From Halanaeroarchaeum sulfurireducens (GTDB taxonomy: Archaea; Halobacteriota; Halobacteria; Halobacteriales; Halobacteriaceae), in assembly GCF_001011115.1 (NCBI RefSeq), contig NZ_CP008874.1, positions 1,440,440 through 1,504,439 of the forward strand: 64,000 nt of DNA. Direction: 5' to 3'. Position 1 is the stretch's first letter; the number at the start of each line of letters is the position of its first letter. Below, in pieces: positions 12,429 through 21,534 of the stretch. The notes beneath the pieces were generated by a model. It saw only the letters and a list, made by a program, of their open reading frames with translations. It did not search any database and was not told where the DNA came from. Position numbers and translations under genes: made by a program.

Positions 12429-13504
12429 GCGACGACCCACGTGCTAGACTGATCGACCTCGCGGCGCAGTTCTACGACCAGTTCTCCCTCGGCGAGGTAC
12501 CCTCGATGGAGGTACCCACGCGCTCGAAGACCAACATCGAGTACGACGAGGAAAGCGACGTCTGGGTGTACGGCGACCGAACGAGCACGCGAAGCGCGAA
12601 CACCGTTGGCGGGGCCCGAAAGCTCCTCAAGGCGGTCTACACCATCGAATTCCTCGCCCAGCAACTCGACGAGGACCGCTCGTCGACGCTGCGGGAACTG
12701 TACTACCTCTCGGAGTCCTGGGACGAAGAGGAGGCGAAGTTCAGCGATCAGAGCCAGTCCGACAAACTCATCGAGGACCTCGAGATCGTCTCGGGTGTCA
12801 AACGCGAGGACTTCCACATGCGCCCGGAGGAGTCCGGCGCGACGCTCATGGGCCCGCTTCACCTCCGCGAACAGACCCGCCGGGGCGCACGCGAGATTCA
12901 CTGTCAACTCGACGTCGGCGAGGGGGGCTACCAGATCCCGAACAATCCGGACACGATCGAATTTCTCGACCACGACGCCGACTTCGTTCTGGCGGTCGAG
13001 ACCGGTGGTATGCGCGACCGTCTCGTCGAGAACGGGTTTGACGACGAGTACAACGTCATCATCGTCCACCTCAAGGGGCAGCCGGCACGGGCGACGCGTC
13101 GCATCACCAAACGCCTCCACGACGAACTCGGTTTGCCGGTGACGGTCTTCACTGACGGCGATCCGTGGTCGTATCGCATCTTCGGCTCGGTGGCCTACGG
13201 TTCCATCAAGAGCGCCCACCTCTCGAAGTATCTGGCCACGCCCGAGGCCCAGTTCATCGGCATCCGTCCGGAGGATATCGTCGAGTACGAACTGCCGACC
13301 GACCCGCTCTCGGATTCGGACATCAACGCCCTCGAGAGCGAACTCGAGGATCCCCGCTTCCAGACCGACTACTGGGAAGAGCAGATCGAAATCCAACTCG
13401 ACATCGACAAGAAGGCCGAACAGCAGGCGCTCGCGTCTCGCGGGCTCGATTTCGTGACGGACACCTACCTGCCCGAGCGGCTCGCCGCGATGGACGTCGT
13501 CTAA
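12425..13504 (+). CDS. top6A: DNA topoisomerase VI subunit A (Spo11-like)
   Basis: Catalytic cleaving subunit of topoisomerase VI, 359 aa. Seen: the winged-helix active-site segment [11 protein letters not shown] (Tyr93 or Tyr94 is the nucleophile) and TOPRIM acidic motifs [11 protein letters not shown] and [13 protein letters not shown]. The ATG at 12425 overlaps the top6B TGA. This is the archaeal relative of the eukaryotic meiotic double-strand-break enzyme. Both gyrase and Topo VI in one neighbourhood is the known haloarchaeal arrangement. Confidence 0.97.
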   Translation: MSDDPRARLIDLAAQFYDQFSLGEVPSMEVPTRSKTNIEYDEESDVWVYGDRTSTRSANTVGGARKLLKAVYTIEFLAQQLDEDRSSTLRELYYLSESWDEEEAKFSDQSQSDKLIEDLEIVSGVKREDFHMRPEESGATLMGPLHLREQTRRGAREIHCQLDVGEGGYQIPNNPDTIEFLDHDADFVLAVETGGMRDRLVENGFDDEYNVIIVHLKGQPARATRRITKRLHDELGLPVTVFTDGDPWSYRIFGSVAYGSIKSAHLSKYLATPEAQFIGIRPEDIVEYELPTDPLSDSDINALESELEDPRFQTDYWEEQIEIQLDIDKKAEQQALASRGLDFVTDTYLPERLAAMDVV

Positions 13505-13527
13505 TCCGCCCCGTCACCTTTTTCGCC

Positions 13528-13552
13528 CGTGGTATTACTAGATAGTACCACG
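13528..13552. promoter_or_regulatory. Inverted repeat just upstream of thiE
   Basis: Perfect 7-bp arms, CGTGGTA and TACCACG, separated by 11 bp and ending 1 bp before the thiE ATG at 13554. In RNA it could form a hairpin at the 5' end of the message; in DNA it could be an operator for a thiamine-responsive repressor. No TPP riboswitch core was recognised. Confidence 0.5.
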
Positions 13553-13553
13553 A

Positions 13554-14210
13554 ATGAATACAGCATTGCGAACGTACCTCGTCACCCAGGCCGACCGATC
13601 CGGAGATCGATCGACGATCGACGTCGTCGAGGCCGCCATCGCGGGTGGCGTCGACGCCGTTCAGCTCCGCGAAAAGCATCTGAGTACCCGCGATCGCTAC
13701 CGACTCGGGCAGGCAGTACGCGATCGGACGCGGACGGCTGGCGTCCCATTTCTCGTGAACGACCGCGTGGATCTCGCCGCGGCGCTCGACGCCGACGGCG
13801 TCCACCTCGGCGACGACGACCTCCCCGTCGAAGCCGCTCGCGAGGTGCTCGGCCCGGACGCGATCGTGGGCCGATCAGTCTCGTCGCCGAAGGGCGCTCG
13901 CGAGGCCGAGCAGGCTGGCGCCGATTACCTCGGCGTCGGAGCCGTGTACGCGACCGACACGAAGGACGTGGATGCGGACGACGCGGAGATCGGCCCCGAA
14001 ACCGTCGCCGCGATCGACGAGGCCGTCGACCGGCCGCTCGTCGCCATCGGCGGCATCACACCCTCGAACGCCGGGGCCGTCGTGCGGGCGGGTGCGACGG
14101 GCGTCGCCGTCGTCTCCGCGATCACCGCAGCCGACGATCCCCAAGACGCGACCAGACGACTCCGGCGGTCAGTGGAGTCTGGCTCGAACGAACAGGAGGT
14201 GTCCCAATGA
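13554..14210 (+). CDS. thiE: Thiamine-phosphate synthase
   Basis: Joins HMP pyrophosphate and thiazole phosphate to give thiamine monophosphate. It is 218 aa, a TIM barrel. Seen: AVQLREKHLSTRD near the N-terminus (phosphate/pyrimidine site), HLGDDDLPVEAAR, the flexible loop VYATDTKDVDADDAEIG and the phosphate-binding AIGGITPSNAG. First gene of a thiE-thiM-thiD operon with 4-bp ATGA overlaps at both junctions, so the three salvage steps are made together. A perfect inverted repeat precedes the start codon. Confidence 0.95.
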   Translation: MNTALRTYLVTQADRSGDRSTIDVVEAAIAGGVDAVQLREKHLSTRDRYRLGQAVRDRTRTAGVPFLVNDRVDLAAALDADGVHLGDDDLPVEAAREVLGPDAIVGRSVSSPKGAREAEQAGADYLGVGAVYATDTKDVDADDAEIGPETVAAIDEAVDRPLVAIGGITPSNAGAVVRAGATGVAVVSAITAADDPQDATRRLRRSVESGSNEQEVSQ

Positions 14211-15043
14211 GCTCCCCTGACGACCTGGGAGCGCCGCTGGCAGCCGTCGAATCGGGATCGCCGCTGGTGAACGCTCTCACCAACGACGTCACCGTCAACG
14301 AGGTCGCCAACGTGATCCTCCACTGGGGCGGCCTGCCGGTGATGTCCGACGACGAGCGCGAACTCGACGAGATGATCGCCGCCTCGGAAGCGACACTGCT
14401 CAACATGGGGACCGTTAGCGCGACAGGCGAGGCGACGATGATGACTGCCGGCCAGGCCGCGGCGGCCCACGACGTCCCCATCGTCGTCGATCCGGTCGGG
14501 GCCGGCGCGACCACTACCCGCTCGCGGATCGCCGGACGTCTGGCCACCGAACTGTCCCCCGACATCGTCAAGGGCAACCGCGGGGAAATCGCCGCGCTGG
14601 CAGGCGACGACGCCGACGTTCGCGGCGTCGAATCCGTGGGCGAACACGACGACATTGCCGAGACGGCGATGGCGTTCGCGCGCCAGACGGACGCCGTTGT
14701 CGTCGCAACGGGGACCACCGACGTCGTCGCGACCGACGACGCGGTCTTCGAGGTCGGGGCCGGCCACTCGCTGATGGGCGACGTCGTCGGGACCGGGTGT
14801 ATGCTCGGTGGAACGCTCGCTGCGTTCGCCGGGGCCGTCGACGACCCGGTGACCGCCGCCCTGAGCGGAACACTCGCCCTCGGACTCGCCGGCGAAGCTG
14901 CTGCGGCCGGCGAGTACGGCGAGTACGCTGGTCCGGCAAGCTACGAGATCGCGTTCCTCGATGCGGTCGCCGGGCTCGAACCGGAGACGCTGTCGGCCGC
15001 CTCGGATCGCGTGTCCCGCGTTCTCGTGGGGGATAGCGGATGA
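14207..15043 (+). CDS. thiM: Hydroxyethylthiazole kinase
   Basis: Phosphorylates 4-methyl-5-(2-hydroxyethyl)thiazole for thiamine salvage; 278 aa, ribokinase-like fold. Seen: VNALTNDVTVNEVANVIL at the N-terminus, VVDPVGAGATTTR, the KGNRGEIAAL loop and the anion-hole GDVVGTGCMLGG with catalytic Cys. The start at 14207 overlaps the thiE stop and has an AGGAGGT-like Shine-Dalgarno stretch 6 nt upstream, unlike leaderless genes around it, as expected for an internal operon gene. Confidence 0.95.
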   Translation: MSSPDDLGAPLAAVESGSPLVNALTNDVTVNEVANVILHWGGLPVMSDDERELDEMIAASEATLLNMGTVSATGEATMMTAGQAAAAHDVPIVVDPVGAGATTTRSRIAGRLATELSPDIVKGNRGEIAALAGDDADVRGVESVGEHDDIAETAMAFARQTDAVVVATGTTDVVATDDAVFEVGAGHSLMGDVVGTGCMLGGTLAAFAGAVDDPVTAALSGTLALGLAGEAAAAGEYGEYAGPASYEIAFLDAVAGLEPETLSAASDRVSRVLVGDSG

Positions 15044-15882
15044 GGTCACCCAATTCCGAGCGCCCGCCCTACGCCCTCACGATCGCGTCCAGCGACTCAA
15101 GCGGCGGCGCGGGCATCCAGGCCGATCTGAAGACGATGACCCGGATGGGCGTCTACGGCGGGTCGGTGGTGGTGGCCGTCACCGCACAGAACACTCGCGG
15201 CGTCGAGTCGACGTACGTGCTGCCACCCGAGGAGATTCGCGCCCAGTTCGACGCGGTGACCGCGGACATCGACGTCGACGCGGTGAAACTCGGGATGCTC
15301 GCGACGGAAGCGGCCATCCGGACAGTCGACGACCGCCTGGCAGACTACGACGGTCCGGTCGTCGTCGATCCCGTCATGGTCGCCACCTCGGGCGATCGTC
15401 TCCTCGACGCCGACGCCGTCGACGCCTACACCGACCTCTTCGAACGGGCGACGCTACTCACGCCGAACGCGGACGAGACGGAAGCGCTGACCGGGGTGTG
15501 GCCGGACGGCCCGGATGCCAGGGAGCAGGCGGCCGATCAGTTCTTCGAGTGGGGCACCGATGCGGTGCTGTTCAAGGGCGGGCATCTCGCGTCCGATTCG
15601 GACACCGTTCGGGACGTACTCCTCACACCCTCGGATCGAACGACGGTGACCGCAGACCGCGTCGATACCGATCACACACACGGTTCCGGCTGTACGCTCG
15701 CCAGCGCCGTCGCTTCCGGACTCGCACAGGGAAACGATTTGCAGCGGGCGGTGGCCGACGGCGTCTCGTTCGTCCATTCGGCGCTCGCCCGCCCCGCAGA
15801 CGTCGGCGCGAACGGCAGCGTGAATCACCTCGTGGACGGGGAGGGTCCCCTCGACGCGGTCGATCGCGTGACGGAGCCCTGA
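15040..15882 (+). CDS. thiD: HMP / HMP-phosphate kinase, without a ThiN domain
   Basis: Phosphorylates hydroxymethylpyrimidine twice to give HMP-PP for ThiE. It is 280 aa, ribokinase fold. Seen: TIASSDSSGGAGIQADLKT, VVVDPVMVATSGDRLL and the anion hole DTDHTHGSGCTLASA. Many archaeal ThiD proteins carry a C-terminal ThiN domain with thiamine-phosphate synthase activity. Here the protein ends soon after the kinase domain, consistent with a separate ThiE at the head of this operon. The start overlaps the thiM stop by ATGA. Confidence 0.94.
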   Translation: MRSPNSERPPYALTIASSDSSGGAGIQADLKTMTRMGVYGGSVVVAVTAQNTRGVESTYVLPPEEIRAQFDAVTADIDVDAVKLGMLATEAAIRTVDDRLADYDGPVVVDPVMVATSGDRLLDADAVDAYTDLFERATLLTPNADETEALTGVWPDGPDAREQAADQFFEWGTDAVLFKGGHLASDSDTVRDVLLTPSDRTTVTADRVDTDHTHGSGCTLASAVASGLAQGNDLQRAVADGVSFVHSALARPADVGANGSVNHLVDGEGPLDAVDRVTEP

Positions 15883-15886
15883 GTAC

Positions 15887-17527
15887 TCAGGCGTCGACGA
15901 GGCGTTCGACGCGGTCGAGCGTGTCGGCGTCCTCGGCGTTCAGGTCCTCGCGCACGCCGATAAACCGCGGGAACCTGAGTGCGTACCCCGACGAATAGGT
16001 GGGCGAGTGCTGGATCTCCTCGTATCCCACCTCGAAGACGACCGACGGTTCGACGTCGACGGTCCGTCCGTCCTCAGATCGAATCTTCGGTTCGACGAGG
16101 GCGGAGAGTCGCTTCAGTTCCTCGTCGGTGATGCCCGTGGCAACCTTGCCGACGGTCTCAAACCCGTTCGGCGTGTGAACGGAGAGCTCGTACGATCCCA
16201 GGAAACTGGCCCGCCGTCCTTCACCCCACTCGGCGCCCGTCACGACGAGATCGAGGGTCTCGACGTCCGGTTTGCGCTTGAGCCAGTTTTTCCCGCGCCG
16301 GCCCGGGGTGTACGCGGAGTCCGGGTCCTTCAGCATGATCCCTTCGTGGCCCGCGTCGAGCGCCTCGTCCTCCAGGCGCGCGATCGTCTCCGGCTCAGCG
16401 GCGAGCGAGAAGTCGGCGAGGTGGCCGTCCCAGATCCGTTCCAGGCGGTCGCGTCGGTCGCACAGCGGCTCGTCGATGAGGTCGTCGCCATCGGCGTGGA
16501 GACAGTCGAACACCACCAGATCGAGGTCGACCGCCGCACTGGCCTGCTCGATGTCGTGTTTCCGCCGGAAGCGGCGCAAGACCTCCTGGAAGGGGAGGGG
16601 ATCGCCCGACTCGTCGATCGCCAGCACCTCGCCGTCGAGGATCGCGGGCACGTCGATGGCCTCCTCGACCGTCTCGACGACGTCGGGGAGCGGGTCTGTC
16701 ACGTCCTCCATGTTTCGGGAGTAGATATCGACCCCGTCGTCGACGTGGATCTGGACCCGTGCCCCGTCGTATTTCGTCTCGACGACCGTCTCGCCCCACG
16801 CCGAGAGCGCGTCCCCCGCGGTGCCCGCCTGCGCGAGCATCGCCTGGACGGGGCGTCCGATCTCCAGGGATATCTCGTCGAGGCGATCCGGGTCGTCTCG
16901 GGCCGTCTCGGCCACCAGACCGTAATCGTTCGAGACCTGGAGGGCGCGCTCGACGGCCTCGGCCGAGACGTCGAACGCTTCGATGATGGCGTCCCGGACG
17001 GTGCCCGCCCCGACCCCGATACGCATCTCGGAGAGGACGAGCCGGGCAAGATAGCGCGCCTCGGTCGACGAACACCGGTTGAACAGACCGAAGAGGATGG
17101 TCACCTTCTCGTCGGTGCTCCCCGGCCCGCTCGCGTTGGCGAGCGTCTCGAGTTCGGCGTGGACTCCGCCGACCGTCAACGACTCCTCGTCGCCTGTCCC
17201 GAACGCGGAGAGCCCTCGCTGGGTACCGAAGTCGTACGCAGCGGCGACGTCGCCGACGTCTCCCAGGTCGGCGACTGTCGCCTCCACGTCGTCGGCGTCG
17301 ACGTTCTGGCCGGCGGCGCGTGCGATCGCCGCATAGCAGTTGTTCGGGCCGACGTTCAGGGTCGTCTCGTCGTGTCCCGGTAACACGCGACCCTGAACGT
17401 ACCTGGCGACGATGGAGAGGTCGTCGTCGGCCGCCTCGAACAGGTCGGCCACCAGATGGGTGATCTCGGTGTCGGCAGAGGCGGCCTCGACGGCGGCCGC
17501 TCGGTCGGCGAATTCGCTGAACTCCAT
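15887..17527 (-). CDS. ligA: ATP-dependent DNA ligase
   Basis: Seals nicks in replication and repair; 546 aa. An N-terminal DNA-binding domain (residues about 1-215) precedes the nucleotidyltransferase core with the adenylated lysine in ETKYDGARVQIH. It is followed by YSRNMEDVT, ILDGEVLAI, DLVVFDCLHAD and motif V EGIMLKDPDSAYTPGRRGKNWLKRK, then an OB fold ending in YSSGYALRFPRFIGVRED. The ATG at 17527 (MEFSEFADRAA) is chosen; a TTTAA box about 25 nt upstream fits a leaderless start. It is divergent from the GCS2-type gene and convergent with thiD, 4 bp away. Confidence 0.95.
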   Translation of the reverse strand: MEFSEFADRAAAVEAASADTEITHLVADLFEAADDDLSIVARYVQGRVLPGHDETTLNVGPNNCYAAIARAAGQNVDADDVEATVADLGDVGDVAAAYDFGTQRGLSAFGTGDEESLTVGGVHAELETLANASGPGSTDEKVTILFGLFNRCSSTEARYLARLVLSEMRIGVGAGTVRDAIIEAFDVSAEAVERALQVSNDYGLVAETARDDPDRLDEISLEIGRPVQAMLAQAGTAGDALSAWGETVVETKYDGARVQIHVDDGVDIYSRNMEDVTDPLPDVVETVEEAIDVPAILDGEVLAIDESGDPLPFQEVLRRFRRKHDIEQASAAVDLDLVVFDCLHADGDDLIDEPLCDRRDRLERIWDGHLADFSLAAEPETIARLEDEALDAGHEGIMLKDPDSAYTPGRRGKNWLKRKPDVETLDLVVTGAEWGEGRRASFLGSYELSVHTPNGFETVGKVATGITDEELKRLSALVEPKIRSEDGRTVDVEPSVVFEVGYEEIQHSPTYSSGYALRFPRFIGVREDLNAEDADTLDRVERLVDA

Positions 17528-17576
17528 CGGGCGTGCTACCCGGGCGGCGATGTTAAACTGTGGGGCGGTCGCGACG

Positions 17577-17584
17577 TTTTTATA
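17577..17584 (+). promoter_or_regulatory. TATA box for the GCS2-type ligase gene
   Basis: TTTTTATA stands about 23-30 nt before the ATG at 17607, the spacing expected for a leaderless or near-leaderless haloarchaeal transcript. Confidence 0.55.
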
Positions 17585-17606
17585 CTGAGGCGCGTAATCG
17601 CCGGCC

Positions 17607-19130
17607 ATGTCGGGTTCCGATCTCACCGATCGCGTCACGGACGTTCTCGCGGTCGACGCCGAGACGTTCCAGGAGCGCGTCCACGACGACGCGTCGGTGA
17701 TCCGGGAGGAGATCGAGAAGGGGACCTTCGACAACCCGCAGGCCATCGTGGGCCTCGAATACGAGTTTTACGCCGTCAACGACGACGGCGCGCTGGCCCG
17801 CCTGCCGCGTCGGCTGCTCGAATACGTCGGGTTCGAGAAGGAACTCGGATTGCACAACGCCGAAATGACGACCACGCCGGATCCGCTCAATCGCGCGGGA
17901 ATCGCCGCCCAGGAGTCGAGCGTGGAATCGCGTCTCGAAGCCGCGAGGCGGACGATGGACGCCGAGGGCCTTCACCTCGTCAGCGACGGTATGTGGACGA
18001 TCCCGCCCGAGGGCGAGACGACGAGGGAGTACCTGACCGACAGCGTCCAGCAGGACGGTGTCAGACTCGCGACCAACATGTCCGCCTCGGCGCGCTACCA
18101 CGCCATGGCCAACGCCACCGACTCCGTGAGGGGGACCCTGGAGGCGCCGAACGTCTCCATGGTGGGCGACACGGTGATGCCCGAAAGTCTCATCACCTCG
18201 ATTCAACCCCACTACCAGGTGCCACAGGCAGTCGACCTGCCGGAGTACTTTCAGTACGCGGTTCGAATCGCCGGCCCCCTCCTGGCACTCGGAGTCAACT
18301 CGCCGTTTTTCCCGCCCGACCTGTACGACGACGTCGCTCCCGAGACGATCCTGGACGAGGGATGGATGGAACATCGGATCGCGGTCTTCGAGTCCGTATT
18401 GAACGAACCCGGCACCTACGACAAGGTCCGGTTCCCGGAGGACATTTCCACGGTCGACGACGCCATCGATGGCATCGTCGAGGACGACACACTGGTGCCG
18501 ATGCCAGTCGAGGAGGCGGGCCGGTTCGACGATTCGTTCGCGCACTTCCGGCGCAAACACGGAACCTACTGGCGATGGGTTCGGCCCGTTTTCGGTGGGT
18601 CCTCCCGCTCCGCGGCTAACGCGCGCATCGAGTTCCGTCCGCTTCCCGCTCAGCCCACGGTCAGGGACAGCATCGCATTCCTCGCCATGTACGCCGGTCT
18701 CCTCGAGCGGATGCGCCAGACCCGTCATCCCCTGTACTATCTGGACTGGCGGGAGGCGAAAGCCAACTTCTACGACGCCATGCGTGGGGGACTCGGTGCG
18801 GACTTGCAGTACATCACCGCCGATGACGAGAAGACGACCGACCGGGAGGAGACGTACATCGACCTCTTCGAAGAGGCCCGTGCCGGTCTCGTGAGTCGTG
18901 GCTTCACCGAGGACCAGGCCGCCGAGTACCTCTGGCCCCTGCGCCGCCGGGCGCGCCACGAAATCACCCCCGCGTCGTGGAAACGGGCACGCGTTCGCTC
19001 GAACATCGACGAGGGGATGGAGTTCGCCGCGGCCGTCGAGGAAATGCAACGAACGTACTTCGAAAAACAGCGCGAGACGCTTCTGACCGGCACCTTCGCC
19101 GACTGGGTGAAGGCACCGGGCAAACTGTAG
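17607..19130 (+). CDS. Glutamate-cysteine ligase family 2 (GCS2)-like carboxylate-amine ligase
   Basis: A 507-aa cytoplasmic protein of the GCS2/carboxylate-amine ligase type, which joins glutamate to an amine using ATP. Seen: the N-terminal GLEYEFYAVN, the MTTTPDPLN region, a mid-protein NMSASARYH and RIEFRPLPAQPTVRDSIAF with the conserved Arg-rich substrate site. Haloarchaea use gamma-glutamylcysteine as main thiol, so that product is plausible, but the substrate is inferred. A good TATA box precedes it. It is divergent from ligA. Confidence 0.72.
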   Translation: MSGSDLTDRVTDVLAVDAETFQERVHDDASVIREEIEKGTFDNPQAIVGLEYEFYAVNDDGALARLPRRLLEYVGFEKELGLHNAEMTTTPDPLNRAGIAAQESSVESRLEAARRTMDAEGLHLVSDGMWTIPPEGETTREYLTDSVQQDGVRLATNMSASARYHAMANATDSVRGTLEAPNVSMVGDTVMPESLITSIQPHYQVPQAVDLPEYFQYAVRIAGPLLALGVNSPFFPPDLYDDVAPETILDEGWMEHRIAVFESVLNEPGTYDKVRFPEDISTVDDAIDGIVEDDTLVPMPVEEAGRFDDSFAHFRRKHGTYWRWVRPVFGGSSRSAANARIEFRPLPAQPTVRDSIAFLAMYAGLLERMRQTRHPLYYLDWREAKANFYDAMRGGLGADLQYITADDEKTTDREETYIDLFEEARAGLVSRGFTEDQAAEYLWPLRRRARHEITPASWKRARVRSNIDEGMEFAAAVEEMQRTYFEKQRETLLTGTFADWVKAPGKL

Positions 19131-19134
19131 GGAG

Positions 19135-20139
19135 TTACGCGGCGGCCGCGGTCTCCTGGCCATCGTCGACGGCGAGCAGCTCCTGGTATCGGTTTCGAAT
19201 CGTAACCTCACTCACGTCAGCCGCGGCCGAGACGGTGCTCTGGGTCAGCTTCTCGCCGGTGAGCTGGCCGGCCGCGTAGATCGCGGCTGCCGCCAGGCCG
19301 ACCGGGCTCTTGCCGTTGAACACGCCAGTCCCGGACGCGGTCCGAAGCAGCTGGCGGGCGCGGCGATCGGTGTCGTCGTTCGCGTCTGCTTCGTCCACGA
19401 TGCGGGCGACGTACTGCTGGGGGTCCGCCGGCTTGACCGGCAACGAGAGTTCGCGGACGATGTACCGGTAGGTCCGCTTGAACTCCATGCGGTCGACGCG
19501 GCTGACCGCTGCGACCTCGTCGAGGCTTCGCGGGCGATCGGCCTGTCGGCCCGCCGCGTACAGCGCGGCAGTCGCCACGCCCTCGATGGTTCGTCCCGGC
19601 AGGAGGTCCTCCGAGAGCGCGCGCCGGTAGATCACCGAGGCGGTCTCGCGGACGTCCTTGGGGAGGCCGAGGGCGCTTCCCATGCGGTCGATCTCGCCGA
19701 GGGCCTGCTTGAGGTTGCGCTCCTTGTGGTTGCGGGTGCGAAAGCGCTCGTCCCAGGTCCGGAGTCGCTGCATCTTCCGGCGCTGTCGGTTCGAGAGTGT
19801 CCGACCGTTGGCGTCCTTGTTCTGCCAGCCGATGTTGGTCGAGAGCCCGTTGTCGTGGAGCATGTTGGTCGTCGGCGCGCCCACGCGGGACTTCTCGTCG
19901 CGCTCGGTGCTGTTGAAGGCCCGCCACTCGGGCCCGCGATCGATGCTCTCCTCGTCGACGACGAGGCCACACTCGCCACAGACGGTCTCGCCGTGTTCGG
20001 CGTCGCGTTCGAGGTGGCCGCTACATTCGGGACACGTATCGAGGTCCCGATTTTTCGTGTCCTCTGCCTCGGTCCGTTCGGTCGGTTTGCGGGTTCGGAC
20101 TCGTGTTCCGCTGTCCTCAGCCTGTGTGTTTGTACTCAT
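19135..20139 (-). CDS. tfb: Transcription initiation factor TFB
   Basis: Archaeal TFIIB homologue that bridges TBP-bound promoters and RNA polymerase; 334 aa. Seen: the N-terminal zinc ribbon CPECSGHLE...CGECGLVVDE, the B-reader/linker region WRAFNSTERDEKSRVG, then two cyclin repeats (RTIEGVATAALYAAGRQ and SPVGLAAAAIYAAGQL), the second ending in an HTH with STVSAAADVSEVTIRNRYQE. The ATG at 20139 (MSTNTQAEDSG) is chosen over an upstream ATG at 20238 that lies in the AT-rich promoter. Haloarchaea have several TFBs; which paralogue this is cannot be told. Confidence 0.95.
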   Translation of the reverse strand: MSTNTQAEDSGTRVRTRKPTERTEAEDTKNRDLDTCPECSGHLERDAEHGETVCGECGLVVDEESIDRGPEWRAFNSTERDEKSRVGAPTTNMLHDNGLSTNIGWQNKDANGRTLSNRQRRKMQRLRTWDERFRTRNHKERNLKQALGEIDRMGSALGLPKDVRETASVIYRRALSEDLLPGRTIEGVATAALYAAGRQADRPRSLDEVAAVSRVDRMEFKRTYRYIVRELSLPVKPADPQQYVARIVDEADANDDTDRRARQLLRTASGTGVFNGKSPVGLAAAAIYAAGQLTGEKLTQSTVSAAADVSEVTIRNRYQELLAVDDGQETAAAA

Positions 20140-20200
20140 GGTGATTGGTGTGGAGACGGGTCGTCTCCCCGTGTCGCTAACCATACGTAAGGGAGAGTGA

Positions 20201-20212
20201 CATATATATCTT
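20201..20212 (-). promoter_or_regulatory. TATA box upstream of tfb
   Basis: Read on the minus strand, AAAGATATATATG is the only strongly AT-rich stretch upstream of tfb. It lies about 62-73 nt before the ATG at 20139, which would leave a leader of about 35-45 nt. Confidence 0.5.
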
Positions 20213-20289
20213 TGCCGATAAATGCATAATTCTGTCACTGAAAGGAATGAGATAACGGAAAGAAGAGCGGTAGAGGGTGGCGAACCGGC

Positions 20290-21024
20290 TCAGAGGACGT
20301 CGTCGACGTCGGTGTGACCGACGATCTCGACCTCGTTTCGGGTGATCTTCGTGACGTGGATGCCGTTTCCGGAGGCCGTATCCCGCTCGGAGGCCGACTG
20401 GATGGCCTGCGCGCCAACCGTGACGGCTTCGTCCATCGTCAGGTCGTCGCCGTACTCCTGTTCGAGGACGCCGAGGGCGTAGGGCATGCCGCTGCCCTGG
20501 GCGGTGTAGTCGTCCGAGAGCGAACTCCCCGAGGGATCGAGACTGTAGACGTGGCCGCCCTCGTCGTCGACGCCCGCCAGGATGGGAACGACCATGAAGA
20601 AGGGGCCTCCGCGCAGGAGGTTGCTCGCCATCGTCGCCAGTGCGCTGATGGACATGTACTCCCCACGCCGCGCCTCGTAGAGGTTGGCCTCGGCGCGGAG
20701 GGTGCGGATGTACGACTGGGCACCGCCGACGGAGCCGGACATCGAGAGGGCCGCGTTGGGCTGGATCTCCTCGACCTTTTGTACATTTTTGTTCGAAACG
20801 ACCCGGCCAGCGAGACTCGCCCGCATATCGGAGGTCATCACGACCCCGTCCGGCGTGGTGATGCCGACGATGGTCGTGCCGGTCTTCGTCACGTTCTCGA
20901 GATCCGCATCGGAGAGGTCGTTTTCGGGGAGGGGCCCGACCTGGGGCTCGTAGGGACTCCCGACGGAGTCCTCCAGGCGCGGGGCGGTTCGGCCGAACTC
21001 GGAGCCGTCTCGTGGATCGAACAT
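20290..21024 (-). CDS. psmB: Proteasome beta subunit
   Basis: Proteolytic subunit of the 20S proteasome, 244 aa. A propeptide of about 48 residues ends at the predicted autocleavage NVTKTG|TTIVGITTPDG, exposing Thr as nucleophile. Also seen: the conserved DMRASLAGRVVSNKNVQKVE (active-site Lys), SGSVGGAQSY and SLDPSGSS...AQGSGMPYALGVLE. The ATG at 21024 (MFDPRDGSEFG) matches the usual haloarchaeal start. Upstream TTATCTGTT on the minus strand could be the promoter. The gene is not next to an alpha-subunit gene here. Confidence 0.95.
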   Translation of the reverse strand: MFDPRDGSEFGRTAPRLEDSVGSPYEPQVGPLPENDLSDADLENVTKTGTTIVGITTPDGVVMTSDMRASLAGRVVSNKNVQKVEEIQPNAALSMSGSVGGAQSYIRTLRAEANLYEARRGEYMSISALATMASNLLRGGPFFMVVPILAGVDDEGGHVYSLDPSGSSLSDDYTAQGSGMPYALGVLEQEYGDDLTMDEAVTVGAQAIQSASERDTASGNGIHVTKITRNEVEIVGHTDVDDVL

Positions 21025-21105
21025 TAGCGGATCGTAACGCTGGCGAACAGATAAAAGCATGCTTTCCGGGGTTTCGTGGCGGTCCGGGCGGTACGATCGG
21101 AAGAA

Positions 21106-21273
21106 CTAGCGCTCGTTCTGGTAGGCCGATTCGGTCCGCTCGATGAGCCGGTGGACGGGAAGGGTGACCCCGAGGCGCCTGGCCATGATGGCCACCGGGA
21201 GGAGCGCAATGCCGAGTGCGACGGTGGTCTGGAACGCGACGAACGTTGCGATGGAGGTGAGCCGGTCGATCAT
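21106..21273 (-). CDS. Small single-pass membrane protein
   Basis: A 55-aa ORF (MIDRLTSIATFVAFQ...) with one hydrophobic segment at residues 9-31, then a basic and polar tail ending RTESAYQNER. The end is 81 bp upstream of psmB on the same strand, so the two may share transcription. No family is recognised; the acidic, charge-balanced tail and normal haloarchaeal codon use support a real gene. Confidence 0.5.
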   Translation of the reverse strand: MIDRLTSIATFVAFQTTVALGIALLPVAIMARRLGVTLPVHRLIERTESAYQNER

Positions 21274-21534
21274 CGGATGTAGTTGCCTCCTCCACGATGC
21301 GGGTATAAATGTCTTGCCCCACGCCGCCCGAATCCACCCCGACGCTGTCTGGCGATTCGATGGTCTCTCGCTCGGAAGCGTCGGCTGCCGTCCTGAAATT
21401 CGCCACACGCGTAGGTGGGGCGGTGCATCCCGTGTGGCTTCGCATACCTTATGCCGATTATCCGCCGAAGGTCCGCGCATGCGGGTGATTTTCACGGTAA
21501 CGACTCCCAAAACCGCCCGTTCGGTGCTGTCGGA

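Noticed and set aside
17580-19211. 543-codon minus-strand frame over the GCS2-type gene
   Set aside because: Shadow of the plus-strand gene, which has family motifs and a TATA box.
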